DNA of 64,000 nt, taken from NCBI RefSeq assembly GCF_905475345.1, contig NC_066597.1:3301001-3365000 (forward strand). The letters are read 5' to 3'. The DNA is from Vespula vulgaris (taxonomy: Eukaryota > Arthropoda > Insecta > Hymenoptera > Vespidae). Positions 59,976 through 64,000 of this stretch are shown one piece after another (position 1 is the first letter of the stretch; each line of letters begins with the position of its first letter). The position numbers and the translations under genes are program-made. The notes under the pieces are model-generated. The model did not search any database. It worked only from the letters and a program-made list of their open reading frames with translations, and was not told the origin of the DNA.

Positions 59976-60742
59976 TGTTTTTTTTTTATTTATTCTTTTT
60001 TCTTTTACGATCTTTCACATAGCGATTTTCGTCAAATGTTAGAGAATGCTATCTCTTTATCTTCTTTTCTCATTCTCTTTTCTATTCTCCCATGGGGAAA
60101 CATGTGCTCCGAAAGAAACATGCGAGCCGTGAAATTATACAGTGGAATCGATCGGTTTGTCGAACGATCGAACGGCCAGGCATTACCATTTCAAAATGAT
60201 CGTTAAAATGCATGAGATTCGCGCGACCATAGAGAAGAAAGAGAGAGAGAGAGAGAGACAAAGAGAGAAAGAGTGACGAGATAGAGAGATGGGTCGTTCT
60301 TGAATCGTTGTTATCGATTTCTACGTCATTCGAGATTTTCAAACGATAAGCTCGAGAAACTACGTTCCCGTGTCCTCAATGGACAACTTGTACGTTTTCT
60401 ACGAGTCTTTTTCACATCAAATTCATTTTTATCGCATATCTCACTCTATCTCTATCTCCTTCTTTCTGTTTATCTCTCTTTCTTGTTCACAGAAGTTATA
60501 TTTGTGTCTGTGTATGTGTGTATATGTCTCTCTCTCTCTCTTTCTTATTCTAATAGAAGTTACATCGGTCTCTCTCTCTCTCTCTCTCTCTTCATTTTTA
60601 TATATTTGATATCTTTATCGTTATACAATAAGAGAGAGAGAGAGAGTGAGAGAAGAGAAAAAGAGAGAATTTGATCCAATTTAATAAATGTAATTTTGTG
60701 TCTGTTTCTTTCTTTTTATTTTTATCTTCTTACTACTTATTG

Positions 60743-60744
<2 letters not shown>
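57623..60744. other. intron-like DNA, mixed repeats
   Basis: (AAT)n-type runs (57788-57862), (GATC)n (58068-58118), (TA)n (58447-58460), (CA)n (58523-58540), an (AGTCAT)n hexanucleotide array (58847-58893), an 11-nt C run (about 59110-59120), (CA)n (59773-59792), (ATT)n (59946-59974) and CT/GA runs. No coding exon recognised. Confidence 0.6.
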
Positions 60745-60809
<65 letters not shown>

Positions 60810-61152
60810 ATCTCTTTCTTTTTTTCTCATTCACACGATCATTAAATCAGTCTTTCTCTATCTTCATTCAGTAAATCTAATTTTCTATCCTTCTTTTTTT
60901 TCTTGCCACTTTCATTATTTTTAATGGAGGATATACATACGTAAAACGATTTGTAACTATCATAATTATTATCTTATATCTTGCTCTTTCTCTCTCTCTC
61001 TATTTTTTTCGTATGTATTTGATAACTTCGCTGTTACAGTAAGAGTTTTGATCTAATTTAATAAATCTAATTTTCTATCTGCTTGTTTATAGCTGTCTAA
61101 TGTTTCATTGTATACAATGATAGACTATTTTCAAATTATCTTATTACTTATC

Positions 61153-61204
<52 letters not shown>

Positions 61205-61620
61205 TTCTCTTATTATATATACATCTCTTCTTCTTTATTTAGACTCGTTATATATCGTCTCTCTCAATCTTCATTCAATCAAAATTATTTTTCGTCTCCG
61301 TTTCTACTTTCATTATTTCTAATATTATACATAGACTCAAATACTGATGTAATAATAGTGACTGATATTACATTAGATAATATTACTATATTACATAAGA
61401 CTGATATTACATATACATAGTATCTTTTTTGTTAATCTAATATATTAATACATTTTCTTTTTTAATAGCAGATATACTTTGAACTACTTTGAACTATATT
61501 ACTATTTATCATATATTTCTCTTTTTTCTTTCTTTTTCTTTTTTTTTTCTTTTTTCTTTTTTCTTTTTTCTTTCTACCTACTTCCATTGTATTCAATAGT
61601 AGACAGACGTGAAATAATTA
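60605..61620. repeat. tandem duplication with ~400-410 bp unit, carrying CT arrays
   Basis: Landmarks recur in order at about 400-410 bp spacing. A TTTGAT...TAATAAAT..TAATTTT block occurs at 60605-60712 and 61018-61085. A CTTCATTCA block occurs at about 60862 and 61270, and CACTTTCATTATTT at about 60908 and 61306. Each unit carries a long (CT)n array (60746-60810, 61157-61207). A third, decayed copy may follow to about 61610. Confidence 0.6.
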
Positions 61621-62150
61621 TTTCTTTTGAACTATGTCCTCTGTTTCCATATACATCGTAACACATATTCGCGAGGTTACTAGTAAACTATCCAGAATTC
61701 GATTAAATTTGGCGCGTTAACGAGGCCGAGTAAGCTTATTGCCCATAGGTATGTACGAACGAAGGAATTTACGATCGTGTAACTTCTGTTGATGTTGATG
61801 CTGATGTTGAATGTTGATGTTGCTGTTGATGTTGCCTCTCCCTAATGCAATTCACTTGGCACGTTCATGAAACTCGACAAATTCTAAAAGCCCGTTAGAT
61901 CGAATGAGAAAAAAAATTGAAACGAAAAAAGAAAGAGAGAAAGAAAGAGAAAAAGAGAGAGAAAGAGAATAGGGATTGGCTCGTCAAAGATTTACACGCG
62001 ATTTCGAATTTAAATAGTCACCGTCCTTCGTTCCTTTTTCGTTTAGCATCGTCGTCGTTTCCAACGCGAACGATCGGCAACCATAATCGGCTTGAATTCT
62101 TACCAAGGAAGACCATTCCTTTCTTGCTTTTATATATATATATATATTCG

Positions 62151-62189
<39 letters not shown>

Positions 62190-63786
62190 TCTACGAGCAC
62201 GAATAGTTTGTTCATTTATATATATTTTCTTTGAAAAATATATATGTCAGTATATTCAATACCGTTTAATATATGTTTGCTAGAATACATAGAATACGTA
62301 TAATATATTATAGATTTATTTTTCCAAGTTAATCGCTCGAAATTATTAAGTCAATAAGCAATCTCGACATTTTTCATAATTTATTTCTATATAAACAATT
62401 TTAATGTATATATATATTTTTTTCTTTTTCTTTCTGTTTTACTGAATTTTCGATAAAAAATATTAGTACATTGAGTGATACTTACACGTATTTACATAAA
62501 TGTGTATGTGTAAAAGGAAAAAGAAAGATATTTGGATAAATAAATTTTCAAGATTACTACGTTAGTCCTTTCTTTTTTTAACTTATCTTTTTATTTGCAA
62601 TTTTCTTTCTTATATATATTTTTTTTATTAGTATTTCGTTTCTTTCCTATCGATAAAACGTTTCTTGTTAAATGTGTCATTGGTCTTTGAGTTGATGGCG
62701 TGACGGCTTTGTAAACATCGCGCGTAACATTTTAACGCGCAAACTCGGTTTTGTTATCGAATTCTTTCTTTTTCTCTTTTCCTCCTCCTCCTCCTCCTTC
62801 TCGTTTTCCTCTTTTAACTCGATTAATATCACTTTGCTTTTTCGAGAAGCCAACGTTCTTTTTCGTTCTCTCGTTTAAGTTCACCTTATATAGATTGATC
62901 CAAAAGAAAACTAATATTTGACTACCTACGAATATCTCTGATAATTATTAGCTAAAAATACTTTAACTAAATTGGAATATTAGCAAAAAGTTGAAGATTT
63001 TGAAACGATTGCTTGGATATATTTCAATCTTAATTCTCAATAGATTTTAAAATTCTTTTAGAGATCGTATTGATTATATTGAAAATATTTTGTCTGTGCG
63101 TGTGGAATAATTCAAAATTAAGAATATTTTTATAATTATTGTTTCAAATAAATTATACATTTTATTCCCTCGGATATAAAAGTACTTTTACATTCTATCA
63201 CTTATAATAAAATACACATATATATATACATACACGTACATACACATAAAGATAATGATTCGTGCAATAAATACATTTGATTTTGTTAATTCTAACGATT
63301 TCAAAAAAAAAAAAAAAAAAACAAAAGTTGATAATATAAAAGTTTATTACGTTAATATAAAAATCTATTATATAGAGTTTCACAATTTCTGAGATTTATT
63401 AAAAGACAATTTCTTTTCTTTTTTTTCTTTTTTTATATTCTTCTTTCTTTTTTATTTCATCTTTACAATTCTTATCATTTCAAATAAATTTATTTTCCAT
63501 CGAATTATATACATTCTAACACTCCATATATATATATATGTATATAAGAGTCCGTGCCTATATAATGTATCTATATAAAACGAAAATGTTAGAACCCTAT
63601 TTTCGACATCGCGTTGAGAATTGAATACCACCCCCACCCATTGAACAAACACGGTATTGCGTCTTATAAAATTTTTGATAGTCGTAGATAAGATCGTTGT
63701 GCTATGGCATTGCGCGTAGCGATATGGATAAGAGAGTTGTTAAAAGAAAAAAAAAATAGTGACACACACACACACACAGAGAGGGA

Positions 63787-63830
<44 letters not shown>

Positions 63831-64000
63831 TTTCGATATCGTTGAGGTCGATCGTCGGACGTATCGATTTATAAAAGAATTCTTTTTTCATCTTTACGTT
63901 CCTTCTCTTCCCCTCTTCTATCACATTAAACCGAACAAGAATCATCGTCGAATCATCGTCATTCGTTTAATATCCTCTGAGAAACAACAATTTTATACGT
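61621..64000. other. AT-rich DNA to the window end
   Basis: A (GATGTT)n-like array (61788-61840), (AT)n (62157-62186), (CCT)n (about 62781-62800), AT-rich unique DNA, and adjoining (CA)n and (GA)n arrays (63764-63829). No coding exon is recognised up to the right edge. Confidence 0.6.

Noticed and set aside
1..64000. tRNA, rRNA, CRISPR array or prokaryotic operon
   Set aside because: No tRNA B-box-like GTTCGANTC within a cloverleaf context was noticed, no spaced direct repeats of CRISPR type, and all genes are intron-containing insect genes.

Overview
This is a eukaryotic nuclear window, most likely from an insect of the order Hymenoptera. It is AT-rich, has short GT-AG introns (many of 60-200 bp), arthropod-type proteins and extreme microsatellite density: (CT)n/(GA)n, (AT)n, (CA)n and trinucleotide arrays. 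An aculeate, possibly vespid, wasp is my best guess. That is inference from gene structure and repeat style, not a database result.

Genes lie in the first ~24.4 kb. From left to right: (1) a secreted cuticular protein with two copies of an 18-residue-type motif (minus strand, 376-1062). (2) A 5 kb interval with two candidate spliced transcripts on opposite strands, including a duplicated pair of very short exons. (3) XPNPEP3, a mitochondrial M24 Xaa-Pro aminopeptidase (plus, 6373-8163, 4 exons, 513 aa). (4) PAICS, bifunctional SAICAR synthetase/AIR carboxylase (minus, 8794-11453, 6 exons, 423 aa), convergent with XPNPEP3. (5) PPAT, amidophosphoribosyltransferase (plus, 14551-16728, 7 coding exons, 538 aa), head-to-head with PAICS. 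(6) A GTF3C6-like TFIIIC subunit (minus, 17063-18519), convergent with PPAT. (7) SREBP, the membrane-tethered bHLH lipid regulator (minus, 18976-22980, 7 exons, 1000 aa). All exon junctions were joined by hand and keep frame, except the first junction of the GTF3C6-like gene, which is one base out.

PPAT catalyses step 1 of de novo purine synthesis and PAICS steps 6 and 7. They are divergently paired, as PPAT and PAICS are in vertebrates, here across a ~3.1 kb spacer filled with microsatellites. A promoter-like block with E2F and CCAAT motifs at 23991-24075 is followed by a candidate non-coding first exon that carries uORFs and ends in a good donor at 24394.

The remaining ~39.6 kb (24394-64000) contains no convincing coding exon. 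It is packed with microsatellites, imperfect tandem duplications, a dispersed repeat family and a few GC-richer islands, one of which (31940-32660) looks like an alternative first exon. The simplest reading is a giant first intron of a gene whose coding exons lie to the right of the window, or a large gene-poor interval. I found no tRNA, rRNA, CRISPR, viral or bacterial-type system here.
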